A DNA stretch of 64,000 bases from Aliishimia ponticola (GTDB taxonomy: Bacteria > Pseudomonadota > Alphaproteobacteria > Rhodobacterales > Rhodobacteraceae). Positions within the stretch are counted from its first letter, which is position 1; each line of letters starts with the position of its first letter. Of this stretch, positions 29,418 through 38,486 are shown in pieces. Position numbers and translations under genes: made by a program. The notes under the pieces are model-generated. The model was not told the origin of the DNA and searched no databases. It worked only from the letters and a program-made list of their open reading frames with translations. The stretch is from NCBI RefSeq assembly GCF_004803475.1, contig NZ_SRKY01000001.1:1276824-1340823 (forward strand). Direction: 5' to 3'.

Positions 29418-30256
29418 GCCAGCCGCGTTTCTCCCTGGTTCCGGTGATGGATCACGAAATCCACGTGACCGAATGGGGCGATCCGGCCAATGCGCCGCTG
29501 GTCATGTGGCATGGGTTGGCCCGCACCGGGCGCGATTTCGACGAACTCGCCGCGGCGCTGTCAGACGCGTATTTCATCCTGTGCCCCGACACGATCGGTC
29601 GCGGGTTGTCCAGTTGGTCCCGCAACCCCGAGGCGGAATATTCCGTCGAATATTATGCGGGGATCGCCACCGACCTGCTGGATCACTACGGGCTGGCGCA
29701 AGCGCATTGGCTGGGCACGTCGCTGGGCGGGCTGATCGGGATGCGCCTCGCCTCTGGTCGGCAAGCGGACCGGCTGCTGTCCCTTATCGTCAATGACATC
29801 GGGCCGGAACTGCCCGAGGCCGCGATTGACCGCATCGTCACCTATGTGGGCGACCCGCCGGTCTTTGCGAAACTGTCCGAGGCAGAGACATGGCTGCGCG
29901 CCGTCTACCGCCCCTTCGGTCCCGCGCCGGACAGTTTCTGGCGGCGCATGGCGCGAAGCTCTGTCCGGCGGCGCGACGATGGGCAATTGGGGCTGCATTA
30001 CGATCCACGGATCACGATCCAGTTCACCGCCTCTCGGCAGGAACTCACCTCCTGGGACCGCTATGCGCGGATCGAGACGCCGATGCATGTCATCCGGGGG
30101 CAAAGCTCTGACGTGCTGCCCCGTGAAGTGGCCGATCTTATGCAGCAGCGCGGCCCCCGCCCCGGTCTGACGCAGATGGAAACGGGCCACGCGCCCAGCC
30201 TGTCCCGGCCTGAAGATGCCCGGCTTGTGCGGGACATTCTGACTGCACTGAGTTAG
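29414..30256 (+). CDS. Alpha/beta-hydrolase coupled to the ABC importer
   Basis: This 280-residue cytoplasmic hydrolase of the alpha/beta fold has the oxyanion segment MWHGLARTG, the nucleophile elbow GTSLGGLIG (Ser about residue 103) and a C-terminal His in ETGHAPSL. It starts at GTG, overlapping the permease stop (GTGA), so it is translationally coupled to the transporter. It may split the imported compound, probably an ester or amide, after uptake. The substrate cannot be named from the sequence. Confidence 0.82.
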   Translation: MSQPRFSLVPVMDHEIHVTEWGDPANAPLVMWHGLARTGRDFDELAAALSDAYFILCPDTIGRGLSSWSRNPEAEYSVEYYAGIATDLLDHYGLAQAHWLGTSLGGLIGMRLASGRQADRLLSLIVNDIGPELPEAAIDRIVTYVGDPPVFAKLSEAETWLRAVYRPFGPAPDSFWRRMARSSVRRRDDGQLGLHYDPRITIQFTASRQELTSWDRYARIETPMHVIRGQSSDVLPREVADLMQQRGPRPGLTQMETGHAPSLSRPEDARLVRDILTALS

Positions 30257-30267
30257 CGCAAAGCCCG

Positions 30268-31695
30268 TCAGACCGCCGTTTGAAGCTGCCCGACATGGGG
30301 CACCGGCACCGTTTGGCCTGGCAGTGTCCCCTGCACCGGCCCTTGCGCCTTGGGCCATGTGATCAGGATGACTGCACTGCCCTCGACGCCCGTATCCGTC
30401 AGTGCGTGTGCGAGCGTTCCAAGCGTGGCGGGAATATGCTTCTGGCCCGGTTTGGACACCTCGACCATGATATCGACAGGCGCATCCTGCGGCAGCCCCT
30501 TGGCCATCATGCTGGTGGCCAGACGGTCTGCCTGACGCACGCCCATATAGATGGCGGTGGTGGTGCCCGGCCCCGACAGGCGTGTCGCATCGGGCAGCGC
30601 ATCATTCGCGCAGCCGGTTCCCGTCGCCAGCACAAGGCTGTCGGACACATCGCGGCGCGTCAGGCTTTGACCCAGCGCAGCGCCTGCGGCCATGGCGGCG
30701 GTGATGCCCGGCACGATCTCCACCGGGATACCTGCGGCATTGGCGGCGTCGATCTCTTCCGTCGCGCGGCCAAAAACCCCCGGATCGCCGGATTTGAGCC
30801 GCACAACCCGTTTGCCCTTGCGCGCCTCGGCCACGATCATGGAGTTGATCCGGTTCTGCGGCCACAGATGCGCGCCCACATGCTTGCCCACGAAAACGCG
30901 TTCTGCGTCCCGCCGGGCCAGTTCCAGAACCTCTTCATCGACAAGGCGGTCATAGAAGATCACATCCGCCTCTTGCAGGCGTTCAATTGCGCGCAGCGTC
31001 AGCAGGTCGCGCGCGCCCGGCCCCGCGCCAACCAAGGCAATCTGCCCCGTGGCATCGTGCTGCGGCGCACCGCCCGATGCGATGGAGTCCTTTATGACGG
31101 CCGCCGCATCCCGTTCGGACCCGCACGTCCAAAGAGCGCGCGGCGCCCCCTTGAAGACCCACGCCCAGAACGCTCGCCGGTCCGCACGGGGCACCTGCCG
31201 CTCCACGCTGGGGCGCAGCCGCCCTGCGAGCGCGGCCAATCCGCCCAAGCTTTGCGGCAGCATCTGCTCAAGTCGGGTCTTGATATCGCGGGTCAAAACC
31301 GGCGCGGTACCCTCGCTGCCAATGGCGATGACGACCGGATCGCGATCGACGATCGCGGGCGTGGTCATGTCGCATAGATGCGGGCTATCGACCACATTGA
31401 CCGGGCAGCGCGCCGCCTTGGCCAAGCCATGCGCCGCCACGTCCAGCGCGGGGCAGCCGGTGCCAACAAAGGCCATTGCCGCATCGTCGAACAGCTCGGC
31501 CGACAGCCTGCGTTCCTGCACCGCGCGGCCAGAGGCGACCAGCGCCGCCAACTCGTCGTCAAGCTCCGGCGCGACCAGCACCAGCGCCGCGTCGGTCTTG
31601 AGCAGCAGCCGCGCCTTTTGCGCCGCCTGCTCGCCGCCGCCCACGATCACGACCCGTCGTCCGGTCGTGCGGATGAACATCGGAAACGCTTTCAT
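30268..31695 (-). CDS. cysG: Sirohaem synthase (multifunctional CysG)
   Basis: This 475-residue enzyme makes sirohaem, the cofactor of NirB. The N-terminal part (about 1-210) is the NAD-dependent precorrin-2 dehydrogenase/ferrochelatase (VVIVGGGEQAAQKARLLL). The C-terminal part (about 220-465) is the SAM-dependent uroporphyrinogen-III methyltransferase (VGAGPGARDLLTLRAIERL, VVRLKSGDPGVFGRATEEI). The ATG at 31695 follows GAAAGGA. It is the last gene of the nitrate assimilation operon, 13 bases after the TrpD2-like gene, and converges on the hydrolase gene. Confidence 0.92.
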   Translation of the reverse strand: MKAFPMFIRTTGRRVVIVGGGEQAAQKARLLLKTDAALVLVAPELDDELAALVASGRAVQERRLSAELFDDAAMAFVGTGCPALDVAAHGLAKAARCPVNVVDSPHLCDMTTPAIVDRDPVVIAIGSEGTAPVLTRDIKTRLEQMLPQSLGGLAALAGRLRPSVERQVPRADRRAFWAWVFKGAPRALWTCGSERDAAAVIKDSIASGGAPQHDATGQIALVGAGPGARDLLTLRAIERLQEADVIFYDRLVDEEVLELARRDAERVFVGKHVGAHLWPQNRINSMIVAEARKGKRVVRLKSGDPGVFGRATEEIDAANAAGIPVEIVPGITAAMAAGAALGQSLTRRDVSDSLVLATGTGCANDALPDATRLSGPGTTTAIYMGVRQADRLATSMMAKGLPQDAPVDIMVEVSKPGQKHIPATLGTLAHALTDTGVEGSAVILITWPKAQGPVQGTLPGQTVPVPHVGQLQTAV

Positions 31696-31708
31696 GTGTC
31701 TGATCCTT

Positions 31709-32665
31709 TCAGGCTGCGGTTTGGTTGATCTGGCGCGACCAAAGGTCTTTCGCCGTTGCGGTGCCATTCGCCGCGCCCAGCGTATCAAGCGCCAGCGCCG
31801 CCGTGCCGGTGACAATCGCCGTCTCGAACGCGCCAAGCGCCGCACCGCCAGACCGGGCAAAGGCGGCAAAGCTTTCCGCATCTGTGTCGGACAGGCGGCG
31901 CGGCTCTGGCAAGGAGGCGGCAAAGACCTGTTCCCACGCCTGCCCGCCACGCAGGCCAAAAGCGGCCACATCCTTGGCCGGGGTACGCTCAAACTCGCCG
32001 CCGCCGCCCTTGATGACGCTCAGGCTTTGCCATCCCAGCACACGCGCCGCATCCGCTTGCAGCAAGCGATAGGAAGGGTGGAACACGCCCTGCACGCTGG
32101 CCGTCGCCCCGGCGGGATTGAGCATCCGGCACACCGTGTTGATGCAGGACCGCAGACCAAGCACATCGCGCAGGTTCAACAGCCGGAACAGCGCCTTGTG
32201 GGTGTCCTCCAACGGCAGATAGGCGATGCCGCCCTGATCCAGCGCGTCGGCCAAAGCCTCTGGCGTGACCACGACCGGGATGCCAGCGGCCTTCAGCCCC
32301 GCACGGACTTTCGGATCGATGCCGTTCCAGCCATGCAGCAAAACGCGGTGCCCGGCCTGCGCCACCATCTTGGCCGACAGCAAAAACCACGGCGCGCCGC
32401 GTGTGCGCCCGGCAGCATAGCTGGGCCAGTCCAGATCAACGGCGGGCAACTGGGGCAGATGCGCCCGCGCGCTGGCGGCGAACCCGGCAATTTCCTCGGC
32501 GGTTTCGCCCTTCATCCGCAGCAGCATCAACAAGGCCCCGACCGCTTCGGGTGCCGCGTCCTCCCGCAGCATCGCAGCCATCGCGTCGCGCGCTTCGTCC
32601 TCTGTCAGCGACCGGGAGCGGGACGGACCACGCCCCAGCGTGCGCACATGGGCGGCAAGGCTCAT
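31709..32665 (-). CDS. TrpD2/YbiB-like glycosyltransferase-fold protein in the nas operon
   Basis: This 318-residue protein is of the anthranilate phosphoribosyltransferase-like superfamily. Features include DEARDAMAAMLREDAAPEAVGALLMLLRMKGET at the N-terminal helical domain (a longer stretch than quoted elsewhere is not needed: key residues are the two LxxLL-like helices), and LPLEDTHKALFRLL and SVIKGGGGEFERTPAKD further on. It lacks an obvious TrpD anthranilate signature and resembles YbiB/TrpD2, whose E. coli member binds nucleic acid. Its ATG overlaps the nasA stop, so it is translated with nitrate reductase. Its role in nitrate assimilation is not known to me. Confidence 0.75.
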   Translation of the reverse strand: MSLAAHVRTLGRGPSRSRSLTEDEARDAMAAMLREDAAPEAVGALLMLLRMKGETAEEIAGFAASARAHLPQLPAVDLDWPSYAAGRTRGAPWFLLSAKMVAQAGHRVLLHGWNGIDPKVRAGLKAAGIPVVVTPEALADALDQGGIAYLPLEDTHKALFRLLNLRDVLGLRSCINTVCRMLNPAGATASVQGVFHPSYRLLQADAARVLGWQSLSVIKGGGGEFERTPAKDVAAFGLRGGQAWEQVFAASLPEPRRLSDTDAESFAAFARSGGAALGAFETAIVTGTAALALDTLGAANGTATAKDLWSRQINQTAA

Positions 32666-35301
32666 TCCGCGGCCTCGCGCGCATGAAGGTTGCGCAAAAG
32701 CTCTGCGATTTCCGGGCGACAAGAGCCGCAATTGGTCCCCGCCCCAAGCGCCGCGCCAATCGCCTCGACGCTCATCAACCCTTGGGTTTCGATGGCGGTA
32801 ACGATCGTGTTGATCCCCACACCGAAGCAAGAGCATAGAACCGGACCCGGATTGGGCACGTCCTTGGGCATCTGCCCGGTGACCGCATCCGGCGCGGCCT
32901 GCCCCGGCAAAGTGGCGAGGTAATCGCGCATGACCGCAACCGGGCTGGCCGCGACGAACAAGGCCCCGACCAAGACGCCATCCTCATGCAGCACGATGCG
33001 GGCCGAACCGCGCGCGCTGTCGATCAGCGCAACGCATGTGGCCTCGGGCGCGGCGAAAAGCCGGCGCGCTTCCGCCTCCCAATCCTGCGGGATTTCAACC
33101 CCGGCCAGTTCGGTCCGGAAACCCGCATGGGTGCGTGCCTTCGCCCAATAGGCTGCATATTCCGCCTGCGGGGCCAGATCGCCGCGCGACACGGCAAAGC
33201 CATACCACGCCGCCTTGTAGGGCCGCACTGCGACGACGCTCGCCTTGCTTTCCGGCTGCCCTGACACGGGATCGGTCATGGCCGCGACCAGCGTATCAAT
33301 CCGGGCAGAGGGCGCGGTCTCCCCCGTCCAATGCATTGGCGCGAAGACCTGACCGCGCTGAACCGTATCGCTGAGCCGCGCTCGCAGGATGCACGTTCCC
33401 GTACGGCTGGTGACTTCGACCAGATCCGATGCATCGATCCCCTCTGCCGCGGCATCTTCGGGGTGAATGTCCAGGAAGGGTTCCGGCAGATGCGCCGACA
33501 ACCGCTGGCTCAGCGCGGTGCGGGTCATGGTGTGCCACTGATCGCGCAGCCGTCCCGTGTTCAGGCGATAGGGAAAGCGCGGGCCTGTCTCGCTTGCAGG
33601 TGGACGCCATGTCACAGGCAGCAGCCGCGCCTTGCCATCGCCATGATAGTACGCCCCGTCGGCAAAGAAACGTCCACCGGTCCGGTCCGGTGTGACCGGC
33701 CAGCGCACCGGGGCCAGCTGGATGTAATCGCTGTCGCTGATATCGGCGAAACCGGAGATATCGAAATCCCGCCCGAACTGCCCGGCAATGCCCGACAGCG
33801 CGGCGTACTCGCGGAAAATCTCGCCCGGGCTGGTGTAATCGAAGGCACGGGCAAACCCCATGCGCCGCCCGACCTCGGACAGAATATCCCAATCGGGGCG
33901 TGCTTCGCCGGGTGCGGACAGAACGCTGCGCTGGCGGCTGATGGTGCGGTCGGAATTGGTCACGGTGCCATCCTTCTCCGCCCAAGCCGATGCAGGCAGC
34001 AGAACATCCGCCAGCCGCGCGGTGTCTGTCTGCGCGGTGATGTCGCTGACCACGGTAAAGGGACAGCCGGCAATGGCATCGCGCACCGCACCGGCTTCGG
34101 GCATGGAAACCGCCGGATTGGTATGAATGATCCAAAGCGCCTTGATCCGCCCGTCGCCCACGGCCTTGAACATGTCCACGGCCTTGAGACCGGCCGCATG
34201 GGGCATCTGCGGTGCCTGCCAGAAGTCGCGCACCGCCGTTCGGTGATCGGCGTTTTCCAGATCGAGGTGACAGGCCAGCATATTGGCCAACCCGCCTACT
34301 TCGCGCCCGCCCATCGCATTGGGCTGCCCCGTGACGGAAAGCGGCCCGCAGCCCGGCGTGCCGATGCGTCCGGTGGCAAGGTGGCAATTCAGGATCGCAT
34401 TGACCTTGTCGGACCCGGAGGTCGATTGATTCACCCCCTGACTATAGATCGTGACGACCTTCTCGGTGCCCATCCAAAGATTGCAGAATGCAGTGATTTC
34501 ATCCTCGGTCAGACCGCAGGGCGCGGTGCTGTCGGCGAAGGCTGCATTCAGCGCATCGTCGAACCCGTTGGTATGGGCCAGATAGGCCGCGTCCAGCGCC
34601 CCGCCTTCGTAGAGCGTGACAAGAAGCCGGTTGAACAGCGCCACATCAGAGCCGGGCTGGAGCGCCAGATGCATATCGGCGCCGTCGCAACTGGCCGTGC
34701 GGCGCGGATCGATCACCACCAGCTTGGTGCCCCGCGCTTTGCGCGCCGCAAGGATGCGCTGGTAAAGAACCGGGTGGCACCATGCGAGGTTGGACCCCAC
34801 CAGAACGATCAGGTCCGCCTCTTCCAGATCTTCGTAGGTGCCCGGCACCGTATCGGTGCCAAAGGCGCGCTTGTGCCCCGCCACCGAGGAGGCCATGCAA
34901 AGCCGCGAATTGGTGTCGATATTGGCCGAGCCGATGAACCCCTTCATCAGCTTGTTGGCAACATAGTAATCTTCGGTAAGCAATTGGCCGGACACGTAAA
35001 AGGCCACGCTGTCCGGACCGTGATCTGCGATGGTCTGCGAAAACCGGTCGGCCACCAGTTGCAGCGTATCATCCCAGGCGGCGGGCTTGCCATCCACCAT
35101 CGGTGTCAGCAGGCGTTGCTCAAGCCCCACGGTCTCCGCCAGCGCCGAACCCTTGGAGCAAAGCCGCCCGTAATTCGCCGGATGCTCCGGGTCGCCCCGC
35201 ACATCCAGACCGCCCTGCCCGTCCGGCCGCAAAAGCACGCCGCACCCGACCCCGCAATAGGGACAGGTGGAGCGTGTCTCCGGCAGACCGGTCCCGTCCA
35301 T
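32662..35301 (-). CDS. nasA: Assimilatory nitrate reductase, catalytic subunit
   Basis: This 879-residue molybdopterin enzyme reduces nitrate to nitrite in the cytoplasm. The N terminus has a [4Fe-4S] motif in CPYCGVGCGVLL with the fourth cysteine in GRLCSKG. Molybdopterin-binding segments follow (LVGSNLAWCHPVLYQRI, VIDPRRTASCDGAD). The C terminus has a BFD-type [2Fe-2S] domain (LCSCFGVG...GTNCGSCRPEI). No separate NAD(P)H reductase subunit is encoded beside it, so electrons may come from ferredoxin, flavodoxin or an unlinked reductase. The ATG overlaps the nirD stop. A GTG one codon earlier is possible. Confidence 0.92.
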   Translation of the reverse strand: MDGTGLPETRSTCPYCGVGCGVLLRPDGQGGLDVRGDPEHPANYGRLCSKGSALAETVGLEQRLLTPMVDGKPAAWDDTLQLVADRFSQTIADHGPDSVAFYVSGQLLTEDYYVANKLMKGFIGSANIDTNSRLCMASSVAGHKRAFGTDTVPGTYEDLEEADLIVLVGSNLAWCHPVLYQRILAARKARGTKLVVIDPRRTASCDGADMHLALQPGSDVALFNRLLVTLYEGGALDAAYLAHTNGFDDALNAAFADSTAPCGLTEDEITAFCNLWMGTEKVVTIYSQGVNQSTSGSDKVNAILNCHLATGRIGTPGCGPLSVTGQPNAMGGREVGGLANMLACHLDLENADHRTAVRDFWQAPQMPHAAGLKAVDMFKAVGDGRIKALWIIHTNPAVSMPEAGAVRDAIAGCPFTVVSDITAQTDTARLADVLLPASAWAEKDGTVTNSDRTISRQRSVLSAPGEARPDWDILSEVGRRMGFARAFDYTSPGEIFREYAALSGIAGQFGRDFDISGFADISDSDYIQLAPVRWPVTPDRTGGRFFADGAYYHGDGKARLLPVTWRPPASETGPRFPYRLNTGRLRDQWHTMTRTALSQRLSAHLPEPFLDIHPEDAAAEGIDASDLVEVTSRTGTCILRARLSDTVQRGQVFAPMHWTGETAPSARIDTLVAAMTDPVSGQPESKASVVAVRPYKAAWYGFAVSRGDLAPQAEYAAYWAKARTHAGFRTELAGVEIPQDWEAEARRLFAAPEATCVALIDSARGSARIVLHEDGVLVGALFVAASPVAVMRDYLATLPGQAAPDAVTGQMPKDVPNPGPVLCSCFGVGINTIVTAIETQGLMSVEAIGAALGAGTNCGSCRPEIAELLRNLHAREAAE

Positions 35302-35630
35302 CACGCGGCGCTCCGCGCGGTGAGTTCAGCGGCGTCGAGCAGGATACGCCCGGATTCCACGCGCACCGGGAAGGTCGCGATGCTGCCATCCTCCCCCTTG
35401 GCGGCACCGGTATTAAGATCGAAAACCCAGTTGTGCAGTGGGCAGGTCACCGATTGGCCATGAACGATCCCCTCGGACAGCGGACCGCCCTTATGCGGGC
35501 AACGGTCGCTGGCGGCAAAGACCTCGCCCGCGCCGGTGCGGAACACCGCCACACAGCCCAGCGCGGTTTTGATCGTGCGTGCACCGCGCAGCGGGATGTC
35601 TTCCAGCGCACCAATATCGATCCAGCTCAT
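35301..35630 (-). CDS. nirD: Nitrite reductase small subunit
   Basis: This 109-residue Rieske-like protein is of the NirD type. It has RCPHKGGPL and CPLHNWVFDLNTG, so unlike many NirD proteins it keeps both Cys-His pairs of a Rieske [2Fe-2S] site. It assists NirB in reducing nitrite to ammonium. The ATG overlaps the nirB stop (ATGA), and its own stop overlaps nasA. Confidence 0.9.
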   Translation of the reverse strand: MSWIDIGALEDIPLRGARTIKTALGCVAVFRTGAGEVFAASDRCPHKGGPLSEGIVHGQSVTCPLHNWVFDLNTGAAKGEDGSIATFPVRVESGRILLDAAELTARSAA

Positions 35631-38062
35631 TTTGCGGCCTCCAATTTCAGATCGGCGAGCGGCTGGAAGGCGTCTGCCTTCGCGGCATGCTCTGCCCATG
35701 GGTCCTTGCGGTAGATGGATTGCGACAGCTCGAACGCCTCGATCAGGCGCGCGCGTTCTGCCGGGTCGTCCAGCCGCTCTTTCACCCAGTCCAGCCCAAC
35801 TTTCGCCACCCATTTGTAGGGCCGGTCGAGGTATTTGGCGTTCTCGCGGTAAAGCTGAACGAAGGCGACGGTCCAGTCGATGGCTTCGGCCTCGGACGCG
35901 ACATCGACCAGACGCTCGGTCTCCTTCACGTCCATACCCGCTGCACCGGCGACACTGACCTGATAGCCGCTATCGACACAGATGATGCCCACATCCTTGC
36001 AGGTCGCCTCGGCGCAATTGCGCGGGCAGCCCGACACGGCCAGCTTGACCTTGTGCGGCGTCCAAGACCCCCAAAGCGCTTGTTCCAGCTTGATGCCCAG
36101 CCCGGTGCTGTCCTGCGTACCAAAGCGGCAATGGTCTGTTCCGACGCAGGTTTTCACCGTGCGCAGCCCCTTGGAATACGCATGGCCCGACACCAGCCCG
36201 GCCTTGTTCAGGTCGGCCCAGATATAGGGCAAATCCTCGCCCTTGACGCCCAGCAGGTCGATGCGCTGACCGCCGGTGACTTTGACCGTGGGCACATTGT
36301 ACTTGTCCGCCGCATCCGCGATCGCGCGCAGTTCGGCCGGGTTGGTGATCCCGCCCCACATGCGCGGCACGACGCTGAATGTGCCATCCTTCTGGATGTT
36401 GGCGTGCTTGCGTTCGTTGACGAAGCGCGATTGCGGATCGTCGCGGTATTCCAACGGCCAATCGGCCAGCAGATAGAAATTCACCGCCGGGCGGCAAACG
36501 TGACACCCGTTAAGCGTCTTCCAGCCCAATTCCTGCCAGACCGCCTCCTGGCTTTTCAGTTCTTGGGCTTTGATCAGGCGGCGCACGTCTTCATGGGTCA
36601 GATCACAGCAGCCGCAGATCGGTTGCGCCGTGGGCATCTGGAAATCGTCGCCCAGCGTGACCTGAAGCAATTGTTCGACCAGCCCCGTACACGTCCCACA
36701 GGATGCGCTGGCCTTGGTCGTGGCCTTGACCGCGCCCAGATCGGTTGCGCCCGCATTGATCGCGTCGACGATGGTGCCTTTGCAAATGCCGTTGCAGCCG
36801 CAAATCTCCGCCTCAGGCGGCAATGCTGCAACGGCTGACAGAGGGTCCGCAGCGACCCCCCCTTGATAAGCAGGGCCGAAGATCAGCGTTTCGCGCATTT
36901 CCTCGATATCGGTGCCATCCTTGATCAGGCCGAAGAACCAATTGCCGTCCGCCGTATCGCCATACATGACCGCGCCGACCAGCTTGCCCGCTTCGATCAC
37001 AAGGCGCTTGTAGACGCCACGCGCGGGATCGCGGAACACGATGTCTTCGCGCCCCTCGCCTTCGGCAAAGTCGCCCGCGCTGAACAGATCGCAGCCCGTG
37101 ACCTTGAGCTTGGTCGAAAGGGTCTTTTGCACAAATGCCGCCTCATTGCCCATCAGGGTCTGCGCCGCGACTTTGGCTTGATCGTAAAGCGGTGCCACAA
37201 GGCCGAAGAGCGCGCCATCATGTTCGACGCATTCGCCCACCGCCAGCACATCGGAAACCGAGGTCAGCATCTGGTCATCCACATGGATGCCCCGGCCAAC
37301 GGCCAGCCCCGCCTCTGCCGCGAGCGCGGTGTTCGGACGAATGCCGACCGCCATCACCAGCAGATCGCAGGGCAGTTCGGTGCCATCCTCCAGCATCAGC
37401 GCGCGCACCTTGCCGTCCTTGCCGACGATCTCCTTGGAGTTCGCCTCAAGCCGGATGGTGATACCCTTTTCTTCCAGGGACTTGCGCAGCAAATAGCCCG
37501 CAGCCGGGTCAAGCTGGCGCTCCATCAGGTGGCCCATGATATGCACGACCGTCACATCAACGCCCCGCGCCGCCATGCCTGCGGCAGCCTCCAGCCCCAG
37601 CAGGCCGCCGCCAATCACAACCGCGCGGTTGCCCTGGCCCAGCCCCATCATCGCCTGCGTGTCTTCAAGATCTCGATAGGCGATCACGCCCTCCAGATCA
37701 TGGCCGGGCAGCGGGATGATGAACGGGTTGGACCCGGTGCCAAACAACAGCTTGTCATAGGCCAGCACCTCGCCGGTGTCCGACGTCACTGTCTTGGCCG
37801 CCGTGTCGATGGCCGTGACCTTCTGACCAAACCGGCAGTCGATTTTGTGGCTGCAATAGAAGGCATCGTCATGGGTGACGATTTCCTCATAGGTCTTGTC
37901 GCCTGCCAAGACCGGAGACAGCATGATGCGGTTGTAATTTCCGCGCGGCTCGGCGTTGAACAGGGTGATGTCGTAGGCATCGGGCGCGGTCTCGACCAGA
38001 TGTTCGATCACCCGCCCCGAAGCCATGCCGGCACCGATAATGATCAGGCGCTGCTTGCTCAT
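35627..38062 (-). CDS. nirB: Assimilatory NAD(P)H-dependent nitrite reductase large subunit
   Basis: This 811-residue enzyme reduces nitrite to ammonium with six electrons. It has an N-terminal FAD/NAD-binding region (RLIIIGAGMASGRVIEHL), central BFD-type [2Fe-2S] cysteines (CGCNGICKGTIVDAI), a second cysteine cluster (ICGCCDLTHEDV), and the sirohaem/[4Fe-4S] site in CVGTDHCRFG and SGCPRNCAEATCKDVG. Sirohaem comes from CysG at the end of the same operon. The ATG overlaps the stop of the globin gene. Confidence 0.93.
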   Translation of the reverse strand: MSKQRLIIIGAGMASGRVIEHLVETAPDAYDITLFNAEPRGNYNRIMLSPVLAGDKTYEEIVTHDDAFYCSHKIDCRFGQKVTAIDTAAKTVTSDTGEVLAYDKLLFGTGSNPFIIPLPGHDLEGVIAYRDLEDTQAMMGLGQGNRAVVIGGGLLGLEAAAGMAARGVDVTVVHIMGHLMERQLDPAAGYLLRKSLEEKGITIRLEANSKEIVGKDGKVRALMLEDGTELPCDLLVMAVGIRPNTALAAEAGLAVGRGIHVDDQMLTSVSDVLAVGECVEHDGALFGLVAPLYDQAKVAAQTLMGNEAAFVQKTLSTKLKVTGCDLFSAGDFAEGEGREDIVFRDPARGVYKRLVIEAGKLVGAVMYGDTADGNWFFGLIKDGTDIEEMRETLIFGPAYQGGVAADPLSAVAALPPEAEICGCNGICKGTIVDAINAGATDLGAVKATTKASASCGTCTGLVEQLLQVTLGDDFQMPTAQPICGCCDLTHEDVRRLIKAQELKSQEAVWQELGWKTLNGCHVCRPAVNFYLLADWPLEYRDDPQSRFVNERKHANIQKDGTFSVVPRMWGGITNPAELRAIADAADKYNVPTVKVTGGQRIDLLGVKGEDLPYIWADLNKAGLVSGHAYSKGLRTVKTCVGTDHCRFGTQDSTGLGIKLEQALWGSWTPHKVKLAVSGCPRNCAEATCKDVGIICVDSGYQVSVAGAAGMDVKETERLVDVASEAEAIDWTVAFVQLYRENAKYLDRPYKWVAKVGLDWVKERLDDPAERARLIEAFELSQSIYRKDPWAEHAAKADAFQPLADLKLEAAK

Positions 38063-38481
38063 GCCACGGTCTCCTCGTGATAGGCTGCGGCGATCATCAC
38101 GCCCGACAGCGTTGCATAGGCGTCTTCCCAAGCCGCCTTGACCTCCGGGGTGAAATCATCGCCCAGCCCGGCGGACAGCGTGTCGATCAGCGCCGCGCCT
38201 ACGGGGCCGTATTGATCTTCGGTGACGCCATAGGACACATGCCTGCGGGCCAGTTGTTCCGCCACCGGGATGATCTTCGGCAGGTCGGTCAGCCCTTTGA
38301 CCACCACGCCCAGCGTGGTCATCAGCTTGGCGGCCTGATCGGTCAGGTCGTCCTTGAACATGGGGCGCACTTCGGGCGCGATCTCGAACAGGCGGTCATA
38401 GAAGGCCGCGCCTGCCTGCGGCGCGATCGGCGCGACCTTGGCAAAGCTGTCCTGAACGAGGGCGATCTTTTCTGGTGTCAT
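38059..38481 (-). CDS. Single-domain bacterial globin in the nitrate assimilation operon
   Basis: This 140-residue globin of the flavohaemoglobin-type haem domain lacks the reductase domains. It keeps ALVQDSFAKVAPIAPQAGAA, FYDRLFEIAPEVRPMF, the probable proximal His in RRHVSYGV, and the C-terminal helix around AAWEDAYATLSGVM. An ATG at 38481 follows GGAG, though a GTG at 38490 overlapping the upstream stop is possible. Nas-linked globins in other alphaproteobacteria are associated with removing nitric oxide formed during nitrite reduction, which is the likely role here. Confidence 0.85.
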   Translation of the reverse strand: MTPEKIALVQDSFAKVAPIAPQAGAAFYDRLFEIAPEVRPMFKDDLTDQAAKLMTTLGVVVKGLTDLPKIIPVAEQLARRHVSYGVTEDQYGPVGAALIDTLSAGLGDDFTPEVKAAWEDAYATLSGVMIAAAYHEETVA

Positions 38482-38486
38482 GATGT

